A program made the translations under genes and the position numbers. A model generated the notes under the pieces. It did not search any database. It saw only the letters and a program-made list of their open reading frames with translations, and was not told the origin of the DNA. Source: Myceligenerans crystallogenes (GTDB lineage Bacteria > Actinomycetota > Actinomycetes > Actinomycetales > Cellulomonadaceae). Taken from it: DNA of 64,000 bases. This document shows, piece by piece, positions 25,289 through 34,006 of this stretch; position 1 is the first letter of the stretch, and each line of letters opens with the position of its first letter. The DNA is taken from NCBI RefSeq assembly GCF_039529775.1, contig NZ_BAAANL010000005.1, forward strand, positions 186,001-250,000, written 5' to 3'.

Positions 25289-25603
25289 CTACTGATCGCT
25301 CGATCGCTTCGTTCCGGATGTCTCCTTCTCCCAGGCGTCGAGCTGCATTGTCAGCGCCTTGGCCAGCTCGAACACCTGCTGCGGCGGGATGCGCACGCGC
25401 GAGGCGACCCGGCCGGGCACGACGACGCTCCGCACCTCGCCCGTGTCCGGGTCCGTCTGCGGGGTGGGCGGCTGCTTGACCGCGATGAAGTCGAGCACGA
25501 ACGAGGTCGGCGTGTGCCACACCGAGGCGAAGTCGGCGGGGATGCCGATCTCCAGGTCCTCCGGCACGTCGATCTGGAACTCCTGCGGTTTGTCGTCGGA
25601 CAC
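25289..25603 (-). CDS. DUF3467 protein
   Basis: 104 aa from GTG 25603 with GAGGGAG upstream. It shows the DUF3467 pattern: ASVWHTPTSFVLDFI, then VASRVRIPPQQVFELAKAL, ending in a charged tail. Small cytosolic protein found in bacteria and archaea; function unknown. The 268-bp gap to the next gene (25604-25871) has no gene I can support. Confidence 0.85.
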   Translation of the reverse strand: MSDDKPQEFQIDVPEDLEIGIPADFASVWHTPTSFVLDFIAVKQPPTPQTDPDTGEVRSVVVPGRVASRVRIPPQQVFELAKALTMQLDAWEKETSGTKRSSDQ

Positions 25604-25871
25604 GTCGACTCCCTCGGAACGATGCGGATGGCGGCCGGCGACACGCGGCGACGCGAGTACCCGGGGACCCGACGCTAACGTGCCGACAGGTCACCACGCC
25701 ATACCGCCCCGATGCCGCACCGCCGGGCGCCGCGCCCGCCCCTGCCGCGGGGCATCGCGGCTCGCATCGCCTAATCGGTTAGCCTGGCGCCCGGCGTCTC
25801 GACGCGACCTGCCCGCCCGATTACTCTCACGGGGTCGGCGGCGCAGGGCAGCCGCACCCACACCTGTGCCG

Positions 25872-27374
25872 ATGACGAGGTACCCATTGCTCACCCCGGA
25901 ACGTGTCAGAACCGCCCCTCGCCACCTCCGCGCGATCGCCGGTGCCGCCGCCGTGCCCGCCGTCGTCACGCTCCTGGTCACCTCCGCGTACGTCGTCTAC
26001 TCCCTGTGGCAGTGGCGCACCTTCACGGTCAAGTCCTGGGACCTGGGCATCTTCACCCAGATGTACCAGGGTTACGCGTCGGGCGGCGTGCCGATCGTGG
26101 CGATCAAGGGACAGGACTTCAACCTCCTCGGCGACCACTTCCACCCGCTGCTGGCCGTGTTCACCCCGGTGTACGCGCTCTTCCCGAGCGCGCTGACCCT
26201 GCTCGTCGTCCAGGGCGCCTGCTTCGGGATCGCCGGCGGGATCGTCGCCTGGGCGGCGCACCGCCTGATCGGGCCGGTCTCCGGGACCCTGATCGGCCTG
26301 GCCTGCGGGCTCAGCTGGGGCCTGCAGTACGCGGTCGACGCGCAGTTCCACGAGATCGCCCTCGCCGTGCCGCTGCTGGCGGGCTCGCTCGCCGCGGTCG
26401 TCACCCGGCACTGGCGCTGGGCGTGCGGCATCGCGGCGTTCCTGCCCTTCGTCAAGGAGGACCAGGGGCTGACGGTGGCCGGGATCGGCGTCGTCCTCGT
26501 GCTGCTGCGGCAGCGGCGCCTCGGGATCGCGCTCACGCTCTGGGGCCTGCTGTGGTTCGCGCTGGCCGTGTTCGTCGTGCTGCCGTGGCTCAACCCGGAG
26601 GAGGCGTGGGAGTACGGCAAGTACCTCACGGGCGGCGACGACGCCCCGGACCCGGCGCCCGGCCCGCCGTTCAACCTGTTCGCGCCGCAGAAGGCGCTGA
26701 CCATGACCCTCCTGGCGGTGGCCACCGCCGGGATGATGTTCCGCTCCCCCGTCGCCCTGGTGCTCCTGCCGACGCTCGCGTGGCGCTTCGTGTCCACCAA
26801 CGAGTCGTACTGGGCGCCGGACTGGCACTACAGCGCGGTGCTCATGCCCGTGGCCTTCATGGCCGCCGTCGACGGCATCGCACGCGCCCGCGCGGCGTCG
26901 TCGTCGGACTGGGAACGCTGGTGGGCACGCCTGGCGCCCGTGGCGATCGGCGTCGCCTGCGTCGCGATCGCCTTCCTCAAACCGCTGCCGCTGACCCAGG
27001 TCAAGGAGCCGGGGCTGCTCACGCCGGACCCGCGGGCCGCGGCCGTCGAGGACGTGCTGGGCCGGATTCCCGACGACGCGACGGTGCTCTCGGACCTGTC
27101 CCTGATGAACTACGCGGTCGGCGACCACGAGCTGTACTGGATCGGCACCGCGAACCCCGTCCCGGACTACGTCCTGGCGGGGCCCACCAGCACCGGGCCG
27201 AACCAGGGCTGGCTCACCGCGGTCGACATGGCCGTCGCGCTGCACCCGGGGGTCGCCTTCGAGCTCGTCGTCGAACGTGACGGCTACAGCCTGGCGCGGC
27301 GCACGGGGGACGACGTCGTCGAGGTCACCCCCGAGCCCGTGCCGCCGGAGGCGCCGCCGGCGAACGGGCACTGA
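25872..27374 (+). CDS. DUF2079 multi-spanning membrane protein
   Basis: 500 aa with about nine to ten transmembrane helices. The DUF2079 hallmark is present early: WDLGIFTQMYQGYASG, then LLGDHFHPLLAVFTPVYALFP with conserved acidic and histidine residues on the outer face, and LLPTLAWRFVSTNESYW later. The family resembles GT-C glycosyltransferases and may use lipid-linked sugars, but no activity is established. No clear ribosome-binding site precedes ATG 25872, so the start is less certain. Confidence 0.85.
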   Translation: MTRYPLLTPERVRTAPRHLRAIAGAAAVPAVVTLLVTSAYVVYSLWQWRTFTVKSWDLGIFTQMYQGYASGGVPIVAIKGQDFNLLGDHFHPLLAVFTPVYALFPSALTLLVVQGACFGIAGGIVAWAAHRLIGPVSGTLIGLACGLSWGLQYAVDAQFHEIALAVPLLAGSLAAVVTRHWRWACGIAAFLPFVKEDQGLTVAGIGVVLVLLRQRRLGIALTLWGLLWFALAVFVVLPWLNPEEAWEYGKYLTGGDDAPDPAPGPPFNLFAPQKALTMTLLAVATAGMMFRSPVALVLLPTLAWRFVSTNESYWAPDWHYSAVLMPVAFMAAVDGIARARAASSSDWERWWARLAPVAIGVACVAIAFLKPLPLTQVKEPGLLTPDPRAAAVEDVLGRIPDDATVLSDLSLMNYAVGDHELYWIGTANPVPDYVLAGPTSTGPNQGWLTAVDMAVALHPGVAFELVVERDGYSLARRTGDDVVEVTPEPVPPEAPPANGH

Positions 27375-27435
27375 GCCCGGCGGCGCCGCCTCCCCCGAGG
27401 CGCCCCCGGGAGGGACGCCGCCCTGTCCCGAGCCG

Positions 27436-28266
27436 CTACCCCGCCTGCTTCGCGAGGCGCTGACGGCGCGCCTCGTACAGGACGATCGACGCGGCGTTGG
27501 CGGCGTTGAGGGAACTGGCGGCGCCCGTCATCGGGATGCTCAGCGTGACGTCGGCGATCTCGCGCCAGGCGTGGGACAGGCCGGTCGTCTCGTTGCCGAT
27601 GAGCAACAGGACCGGGCCGGTCAGGTCGGACGCGGAGAGCTCCGCGTCGCCGTGCTCGTCCGTCGCGACCGTCCGCAGCGGGACGCCGCCGGCCCGCCGC
27701 GCCTCGACCCACGCGGCGACGTCGCGCGGCGACGCCGCCCGCACCACCGGCAGCGCGAAGAACGAGCCGGTGGAGGCGCGCACCGACCTCGGGTCGTAGG
27801 CGTCCGCCGCGTGCCCCGTCGTGACGAGGCCGTGCGCGCCGAACGCGTCCGCCGAGCGGATGATCGACCCGATGTTGCCCGGCTGGGTGGGCCGGTCGAA
27901 GACGACGCCGAGGAAGTCCTCGCCCACCGGGATCCGCTCCAGGTCGTCGGGCCGCATCGCCACGACGGCGAGGATCTCGGCCGCGCCCTCGTCCTTCTCG
28001 CTGAGCTCCGCCAGGAGTCCGGGCGCCATCGCGACGTGCTCGGCACCCGGGGTGTTCCGGAGCAGCTCGGCCGCCCAGGACGACAGGGAGCGCTCGCCGT
28101 CGTACAGCAACGCGCGGATCTCCCACCCGAACTCGGCGGCCAGGGAGATCGGCCGGACGCCCTGGACGATGAACTCCCCCGCCCGATGGCGTTTGGTCCG
28201 GTTGCTCAGCAGCGTCTGCAGCACCTGGAACCGGGCGTTGCGCGACGTGATCCGGGTGACGGGCAC
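27436..28266 (-). CDS. SPOUT-family RNA 2'-O-methyltransferase (TrmH/SpoU type)
   Basis: 276 aa from GTG 28266 with GGAGG 4 nt upstream; the open frame continues further but is not coding. An N-terminal substrate-binding domain (RNARFQVLQTLLSNRTKR) precedes the knotted SPOUT domain with the three motifs: VVFDRPTQPGNIGSIIRSADA, LLLIGNETTGLS and IPMTGAASSLNAANAASIVL. It methylates a ribose in rRNA or tRNA using SAM; the exact target is not readable. A GC-rich hairpin region lies between its 3' end and the convergent DUF2079 gene. Confidence 0.93.
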   Translation of the reverse strand: MPVTRITSRNARFQVLQTLLSNRTKRHRAGEFIVQGVRPISLAAEFGWEIRALLYDGERSLSSWAAELLRNTPGAEHVAMAPGLLAELSEKDEGAAEILAVVAMRPDDLERIPVGEDFLGVVFDRPTQPGNIGSIIRSADAFGAHGLVTTGHAADAYDPRSVRASTGSFFALPVVRAASPRDVAAWVEARRAGGVPLRTVATDEHGDAELSASDLTGPVLLLIGNETTGLSHAWREIADVTLSIPMTGAASSLNAANAASIVLYEARRQRLAKQAG

Positions 28267-28390
28267 GGAACCTCCGGGACGGCTGGATACGGGCGGCCGG
28301 GGCGAGGTGCGCCGTCGGCCGTGCACACATCCTGCCCGACGGGGCGCCGTCGTACACGGACGGCCGCCCGTCGTACACGGCCGGCCGCCT

Positions 28391-28418
28391 CGCGAGGCAG
28401 GGCGCGCCCTGCCTCGCG
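28391..28418 (-). terminator. Terminator after the CBM2 gene
   Basis: CGCGAGGCAGGGC and GCCCTGCCTCGCG form a perfect 13-bp inverted repeat 18 bp downstream of the CBM2 stop. Confidence 0.75.
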
Positions 28419-28436
28419 GGGCCCCAGCCGGGCCCG

Positions 28437-29267
28437 TCAGGCCGGCGCCGCCGGGACCGCGACGACGCACGTGGCGCTCACCGGCACGGTGGCGTCCCCG
28501 GACGGGCGCGTCGCCTGGACGCCCCAGCGGGCGGTCTGGCCCGGGGCCAGGTTCCCGTTCCAGGACTGGCTCCACGCGGTGATCGTCTGGCCGCTCACGC
28601 GGGTCTGCCCGGGCCACGAGCTCACGTGCGCGTGACCGGCGGGCAGGGTCACGGTGGACTGCCACAGGTAGAACGCGAAGGTGGACGTGTTCGTGATCGT
28701 GACGTCCAGGACGTAGCCGCCGTCCCAGGTGCTCGTGGCGGTCACCTTCGTGGTGCAGATGCTCGGGCGGACCACGGCCGTCACCTCGGCGGAGTACGGG
28801 CCGGGGCCGGTGAGGTTCACCCCGCGCACGCGGTAGCGGTACTGCAGGCCGGCGGTGAGGCCCGTGTCGGTGTGCGACCGGCCGAACGTCTCGGTGATCC
28901 TCTCGAACGCGCCCGACGGACCGGTCGCGCGCTCGACCTCGTAGCTCGTCGCGTGCAGCGACTCGCCCCAGGTGAGCGACACGGAGGACGACGTCGTCCC
29001 CGTGACGGACAGGCTGGTGGGCGGAAGCGGCGCCCAGGTCGGCACGGGCGTGGACGTGGGCGTGGGAACGGGGGTGGAGGTGAGCGTGGGGACGGGCGTG
29101 CTCTCGGCCGCGCACCGCGTGGCGCCCGGGGCGCAGGCGTCCGCCGCCCGCGCGGGTGCCGCGGCGGTGAGCCCGGCGACGAGCATCGTGAGCGCCGCCC
29201 ACAACGCGAGCAGGACGACGGCGGGACGGCGGGACGGGACGGCGGCGCGTGCGGATGTCGGGGACAT
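28437..29267 (-). CDS. Secreted Fn3-CBM2 carbohydrate-binding protein without catalytic domain
   Basis: 276 aa. Signal peptide about 1-42 (VVLLALWAALTMLVAGLTA, cleavage near ARA). A Thr/Pro/Val linker (about 52-75) is followed by a fibronectin type III domain (TSLSVTGTTSSSVSLTWGES to SAEVTAVV) and a C-terminal CBM2 (WDGGYVLDVTITNTST, then WSQSWNGNLAPGQTARWG) with terminal cysteines as in cellulose/xylan-binding modules. Nothing enzymatic is present. It could be a polysaccharide-adhesion protein, an accessory to the xylanase at 41305, or the remnant of a larger glycoside hydrolase. A terminator follows. Confidence 0.88.
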   Translation of the reverse strand: MSPTSARAAVPSRRPAVVLLALWAALTMLVAGLTAAAPARAADACAPGATRCAAESTPVPTLTSTPVPTPTSTPVPTWAPLPPTSLSVTGTTSSSVSLTWGESLHATSYEVERATGPSGAFERITETFGRSHTDTGLTAGLQYRYRVRGVNLTGPGPYSAEVTAVVRPSICTTKVTATSTWDGGYVLDVTITNTSTFAFYLWQSTVTLPAGHAHVSSWPGQTRVSGQTITAWSQSWNGNLAPGQTARWGVQATRPSGDATVPVSATCVVAVPAAPA

Positions 29268-29407
29268 GGCGCTCCTTCGCGGGGAGGACTGCCGCCCGGA
29301 GGGGGGCCGGCGCTCCCGACGCTAGGGACGACGGCGCCGCCGGTCAGGAACGCGAACCGTTTGGGAGGGTGCGTTTCACCCGGCCGGCCTGGTCTCCTGC
29401 CGCCGGC

Positions 29408-30784
29408 TCAGGACAGCACGCCCGTCAGGCCGAGCACGAGCCCGAGTCCCGCGCACACCAGCAGCGTCCGCAGCACGGACCACCTGACGGCGAACAGCAG
29501 GACGGCGGCGACCGCGGCGATCCCGAGGGCGGCGGGCTGAACCGTGGCCAGGTCGGGGACCTCGAGCCGGACGGGACCGGCCGACCACGACCAGGACCGG
29601 GCGAACAGGGTGTGGACCGCGAAGTAGACCGCGAGGTTGGCGATGACCCCCACGACGGCCGCGGTGATCCCGCCCAGCGCCGCGCCGATGGTCCGGTTGC
29701 CGCGCAGCCGCTCGACGTAGGGGGCGCCGAGGAAGATGAACAGGAACGACGGCACGAAGGTCACCCACGTCGTCAGGAGCGCGCCGAGCAGGGCCGCGAC
29801 CCACGGGTCGAGGTCGCCGGGGTTGCGGTACGCCCCCAGGAACGCGACGAACTGGACCACCATGATCATCGGCCCCGGCGTCGTCTCGGCGAGCGCCAGG
29901 CCGCGGGTCATCTCGCCGGGCGTGACCCAGGCGTAGGTCTCCACGGCGCGCTGGGCGACGAACGCGAGCACCGCGTAGGCGCCGCCGAAGGTCACCAGGG
30001 CCGAGCCCGAGAAGAAGAGGCCCTGCTGGGCGAAGACGCTGCTCGTGCCGAAGATCAGGGTGACGGCCGCGACCGGCAGCAGCCACACCAGCACCCCGAC
30101 GGCCAGGACCCGGAGGGTGTGCGCCACCGACGGGCGCTCGGCGTGCAGGGCGTCGTCGGGGATCAGCGGCTCGGGGCCGTCCGCGACGTCCTGGGAACCG
30201 GCCGAGGTGGCGATCCAGTGCGGGGCGTACCGGTGGATCAGCCAGCCGGCCACGCCGGCGCCCAGCACGACCACGGGGAAGGGGACGGCGAAGACGCTCA
30301 GCGCGACGAACGCCGCGATGGCCAGCGAGACCGCGGCCGCGCTGGTCAGGGCGCGCTTCCCGATCCTGATCACCGCCTGGACCACGATCGCCAGCACCGC
30401 CGGGGCCAGGCCCGCGAAGATCGCCGAGACCACGGTGGTGTCGCCGAACGCGACGTAGACGGCCGACAACGCCAGCAGCGCCAGCACCCCCGGGATCACG
30501 AACAGGATCCCGGCCGCGAGCCCGCCGCGGGCCCCGTTGAGCAGCCAGCCGGTGTAGATCGCGAGCTGATGGGCCTCGGGCCCGGGCAGCAGCATGCAGT
30601 AGTTCAGGGCGTGCAGGAACCGGTTCTGCCCGATCCACCGCTTCTCGTCGACAAGCGTCCGCTGCATGACGGCGATCTGCCCCGCGGGCCCGCCGAAGGT
30701 CTGCCACGAGATGGCGAACCAGGCCTTGAGCGCGGTACGGAACGGGATCAGGTCGCGTGCGCCGGGGGTGATCTGGTGCGCCAT
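29408..30784 (-). CDS. chrA: Chromate transporter family protein (ChrA)
   Basis: 458 aa with 10-12 transmembrane helices arranged as two homologous CHR halves. The first half carries WQTFGGPAGQIAVMQRTLVD and LNYCMLLPGPEAHQLAIYTGW; the second repeats it as LVTFGGAYAVLAFV and GLALAETTPGPMIMVVQFVAF. ChrA exports chromate, possibly in exchange for sulfate. No chrB or sulfur regulator is adjacent, so regulation is not visible. Confidence 0.93.
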   Translation of the reverse strand: MAHQITPGARDLIPFRTALKAWFAISWQTFGGPAGQIAVMQRTLVDEKRWIGQNRFLHALNYCMLLPGPEAHQLAIYTGWLLNGARGGLAAGILFVIPGVLALLALSAVYVAFGDTTVVSAIFAGLAPAVLAIVVQAVIRIGKRALTSAAAVSLAIAAFVALSVFAVPFPVVVLGAGVAGWLIHRYAPHWIATSAGSQDVADGPEPLIPDDALHAERPSVAHTLRVLAVGVLVWLLPVAAVTLIFGTSSVFAQQGLFFSGSALVTFGGAYAVLAFVAQRAVETYAWVTPGEMTRGLALAETTPGPMIMVVQFVAFLGAYRNPGDLDPWVAALLGALLTTWVTFVPSFLFIFLGAPYVERLRGNRTIGAALGGITAAVVGVIANLAVYFAVHTLFARSWSWSAGPVRLEVPDLATVQPAALGIAAVAAVLLFAVRWSVLRTLLVCAGLGLVLGLTGVLS

Positions 30785-31025
30785 CGGATGCTCTCGTTCG
30801 AGGAAGGACAGGGGGCACGGAAGGGCGGGGCCCGGTCGGATCCCGTGCCAGGGAAAACCCTAGCGGGCGGCGGGCCTGCACCGGTCCTCCCGGGAGGCGG
30901 GCACCGGGCCGCCGGCGCCCGTGCCCGTTGCAGGAAGTTGCAACCTCCGGCCTCCGGTTCGTGCGAACGTGCACGCCCGGATCCGCAGCACAGGGCTGCC
31001 GGCCGATCAACAAGGAGTGTCGAAG

Positions 31026-31484
31026 ATGGCATTGCAACGACGCCTGGTCACCATGCTCGTCGCCGGAGGGCTCGTCGCCTCCGGCTCGCTGCTCGGGGCG
31101 GCGCCGGCAGCGGCTTGGGAGACGCTGGGCAAGGCGTGCGTCGGCGAGAAGGTCCGCCGCTGCGCCGAGATCCGCCAGAACTCGACCGGCACGGTCTACG
31201 TCCGCGCGGCGGTCGCCGACGAGGGCGCGGGCGACTGGGTGGTGCGCGCCCGGGAGATCCAGCTGTACTTCGCCCGCGACTGGACGAACCCCCCGTCCGC
31301 GGGACTCCTCTACGACAAGGAGTACACCGGCGCCTACGAGGACTACCACCACGACCTGGCGACCCCGGCGGTGGACTTCGCCTGCGGGACCGAGGTGTCC
31401 GCCGTCGCCACCCTGCAGTGGAAGGCCAAGTCGGGCGGGGACGTGAGCACCGGGAAGGTCAGCGTCACGCGCGTGGTCTGCTGA
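31026..31484 (+). CDS. Small secreted protein, unknown
   Basis: 152 aa from ATG 31026 with AAGGAG 9 nt upstream. Signal peptide about 1-30 (MLVAGGLVASGSLLGAAPAAA). The mature protein has four cysteines (KACVGEKVRRCAE, FACGTE, C-terminal VVC), which suggests two disulfides, and a beta-rich pattern. No family recognised. A perfect hairpin terminator follows. Confidence 0.8.
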   Translation: MALQRRLVTMLVAGGLVASGSLLGAAPAAAWETLGKACVGEKVRRCAEIRQNSTGTVYVRAAVADEGAGDWVVRAREIQLYFARDWTNPPSAGLLYDKEYTGAYEDYHHDLATPAVDFACGTEVSAVATLQWKAKSGGDVSTGKVSVTRVVC

Positions 31485-31500
31485 CCGGCGCCGCCTGACC

Positions 31501-31535
31501 GCGGCGTGGTGGCCCCGGGCGGGACACCACGCCGC
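31501..31535 (+). terminator. Terminator after the secreted protein gene
   Basis: GCGGCGTGGTG (31501-31511) and CACCACGCCGC (31525-31535) form a perfect 11-bp stem with a 13-nt loop. Confidence 0.8.
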
Positions 31536-31623
31536 AGGCCGGCCCGGCCGCACGGTCGCGCCGGGCCGCCGGCCCGGTTCCTCGCCCGGAATGCCGCGCC
31601 GCCGTCCCGTGTTGTCGCCCGGC

Positions 31624-32304
31624 GTGAGCGAACCTCTGAAGATCGACATCTGGTCCGACGTCGCGTGCCCCTGGTGCTACATCGGCAAGCGCCGGCTCGA
31701 GGCCGCGCTGGAGCGGATGACGGAGCGCGACGGCGTCCGGCCGGACGTGAGCATCGAGTACCACTCGTTCGAGCTGTCCCCCGACACGCCGGTCGACTTC
31801 GAGGGCACCGCGACCGAGTTCCTCGCCGGCCACAAGGGCATCCCCCTGGCCCAGGCCCAGCAGATGCAGGACCAGGTGACCCAGCTCGCGGCGGCGGAGG
31901 GCGTCGAGTTCCGCACCGACCGCGTGCGGCACACCAAGACCCTCCGGGCGCACGAGCTGCTGCACCTGGCCAAGCAGCACGGCAGGCAGTACGAGATGAA
32001 GGAACGCCTGCTGGCGGCCTACTTCACGGAGGGCCGCCACGTCGGCCACGCGACGGACCTCGCCGACCTGGCCGCCGAGGTGGGCCTCGACCGCGACGAG
32101 GTCCTGACGGCCCTCGGATCCGGCAGGTTCGCCGACGACGTCGCCGCCGACATGGCCCAGGCCCGCGCCTACGGCATCAACGGCGTCCCGTTCTACGTCC
32201 TGGACGGCCGCTACGGCATCTCGGGCGCCCAGGACCCGGCGGTCTTCGTCCAGGCGATCGACGAGGCGATCCGGACGCGCGAGACGGAGCCGGCCGATGT
32301 CTGA
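31624..32304 (+). CDS. FrnE-like DsbA-family oxidoreductase
   Basis: 226 aa from GTG 31624; an ATG 33 nt upstream adds only Arg/Pro-rich residues. IDIWSDVACPWCYIGKRRLE carries the CPWC active site, and the helical insertion (RVRHTKTLRAHELLHLAKQ) and cis-Pro segment (YGINGVPFYVLDGRYGISGA) match FrnE-type thiol oxidoreductases. It lacks a signal peptide, so it is cytosolic. It overlaps a tiny cysteine-containing gene by 8 nt, which may be a functional partner. Confidence 0.92.
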   Translation: MSEPLKIDIWSDVACPWCYIGKRRLEAALERMTERDGVRPDVSIEYHSFELSPDTPVDFEGTATEFLAGHKGIPLAQAQQMQDQVTQLAAAEGVEFRTDRVRHTKTLRAHELLHLAKQHGRQYEMKERLLAAYFTEGRHVGHATDLADLAAEVGLDRDEVLTALGSGRFADDVAADMAQARAYGINGVPFYVLDGRYGISGAQDPAVFVQAIDEAIRTRETEPADV

Positions 32305-32467
32305 CGACGCGCGCAAGCCCGCCGGCACGTCCCCCGGCGTCGTGCCCGGCCGGCCCGCCACGGCCGCCGCGCCGTCGTCGGCCGTCCCGGTCCTGGCGAT
32401 GCTCGCCGACGACGGCGCCGCGTGCGCCGACGGCGTCTGCGCCGTCCCGGACCCGGCCTCCCGCTGA
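32297..32467 (+). CDS. Small protein with C-terminal CADGVC motif, coupled to the DsbA gene
   Basis: 56 aa starting in an 8-nt overlap (ATGTCTGA) with the upstream oxidoreductase. Mostly disordered Ala/Pro/Ser, then AMLADDGAACADGVCAVPDPA with three cysteines, two of them in a Cx4C arrangement. Translational coupling to a thiol oxidoreductase suggests a redox or metal partner; that is inference. No family recognised. Confidence 0.6.
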   Translation: MSDDARKPAGTSPGVVPGRPATAAAPSSAVPVLAMLADDGAACADGVCAVPDPASR

Positions 32468-32480
32468 ACCGGCTACGCGG

Positions 32481-32825
32481 CTACTTCCTGGGCTTCGGCT
32501 TCTTCGGTGGTTTCGACGCCGCGAGGTCCACGGCGGGCACAACCCAGGCGTCGAGGGCGTCGGTGTCGGGGACGTCGGCCTCGGGCACGATGACGACGGC
32601 GCCCATCGTGCGCTCGCCCATCCTCATCGGCCGGGCGCCGCGCACCAGGGCGTCGTCGTACCCGTCCTTGCCGACGTAGACCAGCAGGCCGTCGCTCCCG
32701 ACGCCGACCGCCATGTGCGTGTTGACCGTCCAGCAGAGCCCGCCGAACATCGAGATCTCGCGGTACTCGCCGCGAGCGCCGACGGCCTCACGGACCCGGG
32801 CGGCGAACTCCTCGTCGTAGGCCAT
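32481..32825 (-). CDS. TfoX N-terminal domain protein
   Basis: 114 aa. The TfoX/Sxy N-terminal pattern is clear: FAARVREAVGARGEYREISMFGG, LCWTVNTHMAVGV, LLVYVGKDGYDDAL, ending in a Lys/Pro-rich tail. In gammaproteobacteria Sxy controls competence; actinobacterial single-domain forms have no established role. Convergent with the small gene at 32297. Confidence 0.88.
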   Translation of the reverse strand: MAYDEEFAARVREAVGARGEYREISMFGGLCWTVNTHMAVGVGSDGLLVYVGKDGYDDALVRGARPMRMGERTMGAVVIVPEADVPDTDALDAWVVPAVDLAASKPPKKPKPRK

Positions 32826-32866
32826 ACGACCATGGTGCCGCGCCCGGGCCCCTCACCGCGCGTCGT

Positions 32867-33007
32867 TCACCACAGGCCGCGCTTGCGGCGCCTGCTGCTC
32901 CCCCAGGTTCGCTTGAAGAGATTCATGCTGCGGCCCTTGGTGGTGCTGCCCCACAGGCCCCGGTTCCAGCTCCTCGCACGGGACTTCCTGCCCCACAGAC
33001 CAGCCAT
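32867..33007 (-). CDS. 46-aa tryptophan- and arginine-rich peptide with GLW repeats
   Basis: ATG at 33007 with GAGGGGAT about 5 nt upstream, stop at 32867-32869. MAGLWGRKSRARSWNRGLWG opens the protein; further on are FKRTWGSS and a C-terminal RRRKRGLW. So GLW or TWG occurs four times, five of 46 residues are Trp, and about 14 are Lys/Arg, with no acidic residue. There is no signal peptide or cysteine. It could be a nucleic-acid-binding peptide, a membrane-active peptide or a leaderless bacteriocin-like product; none is established. It is too short for ordinary gene callers. Confidence 0.6.
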   Translation of the reverse strand: MAGLWGRKSRARSWNRGLWGSTTKGRSMNLFKRTWGSSRRRKRGLW

Positions 33008-33168
33008 CGGTGATCCCCTCGTAGACGGACGGAGGTCGAGGCTACGCAGGCCTCCCGGCCGGGCACATCACACCCCGGTGTTGCGGTGACGGTCCCGACG
33101 ATGTCCTGGCCGGCGTCGGGCGCCAAAAAGCGTGTACAGGCGCGGCGGCGGCTCCCTACGCTCCGGAC

Positions 33169-33711
33169 ATGGATCTGCGCGACGAGCTTCCGAGCGACCG
33201 GCACACCGTGCGGGACCTCCACCTGGCGGCGTTCGGCGACCACGGGCGGGTCGTGGCCGATCTGACCGACGACCTGCGGGACACCGGCGCGCCCGTTCTC
33301 TCGGTGGTCGCCGACCAGGACGGGCAGGTCGCCGGGCACGTCATGGTCACGCGCGGCCTGCTCGACGCGCCCCGGCGGCTCGTCGAGGTCGGCGTGCTCA
33401 GCCCGCTGGCCGTGCTGCCCGCGCTCCAGAGGCGCGGCCTCGGCGCGGCGCTGGTCCGGCACGGGCTGGCGGACCTTGCCGAGCGGGGCGTTCCCCTCGT
33501 CTTCCTGGAGGGCGACCCGGGCTACTACTCGCGCCTCGGGTTCACGCCCGGCGGCGACCTGGGCTTCCGGAAGCCCTCGCTGCGCATCCCGGACGGCGCC
33601 TTCCAGGTGGTCACGCTCCCGGCGTACGAACCGTGGATGACGGGGACGCTCGTCTACGCCGAGCCGTTCTGGCGGCACGACGCCGTCGGCCTCCGCGATC
33701 CGCACGCCTAG
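33169..33711 (+). CDS. GNAT-family N-acetyltransferase
   Basis: 180 aa. TACGCT ends 6 nt before ATG 33169, suggesting a leaderless start. The GNAT core is visible: VLSPLAVLPALQRRGLGAALVRHGL is motif A (the Q/RxxGxG/A acetyl-CoA loop), followed by PLVFLEGDPGYYSRLGFTPG. It resembles YhbS-like predicted N-acetyltransferases. Substrate unknown. Confidence 0.92.
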   Translation: MDLRDELPSDRHTVRDLHLAAFGDHGRVVADLTDDLRDTGAPVLSVVADQDGQVAGHVMVTRGLLDAPRRLVEVGVLSPLAVLPALQRRGLGAALVRHGLADLAERGVPLVFLEGDPGYYSRLGFTPGGDLGFRKPSLRIPDGAFQVVTLPAYEPWMTGTLVYAEPFWRHDAVGLRDPHA

Positions 33712-33731
33712 GGCCGCGACCGGGCGATGAG

Positions 33732-33908
33732 TTGCGGCAGGGTCCGTCGTCCGCCCTGTCATGGGACACCCGGCTGTTCGCGGACCCGCCGCCGCAGCCG
33801 GACCCGCCGTTCCCGCCCGCGCACGGCCGGGCGCTCGCCGAGGCCGGATCCCGGCCCGACGTTCCGCTGTGGACGACGCGCCCGGCGAGACACCTGCGCC
33901 TTGGTTAG
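33732..33908 (+). CDS. Possible short gene or gene remnant
   Basis: A frame ending at TAG 33906-33908 has strong G/C third-position bias and ordinary protein texture (LSWDTRLFADPPPQPDPPFP, then DVPLWTTRPARHLRLG), but the only in-frame start is a TTG at 33732 without a convincing ribosome-binding site. It could be a small protein or the tail of a decayed gene. Confidence 0.25.
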   Translation: MRQGPSSALSWDTRLFADPPPQPDPPFPPAHGRALAEAGSRPDVPLWTTRPARHLRLG

Positions 33909-34006
33909 CATCGAAGGGAAGGCTGCTGAGCTCCTCCGCAGCAGCTGCTGACCTGAACGCATGCGGGCGCCCGCTGTCCGGGGCCGCCGGCCTTCGAGAG
34001 GTGGCA

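Noticed and set aside
29376..31649. Very long minus-strand frame overlapping the chromate transporter
   Set aside because: Arg/Pro/Gly-rich shadow in another frame of the chrA gene and its flanks.
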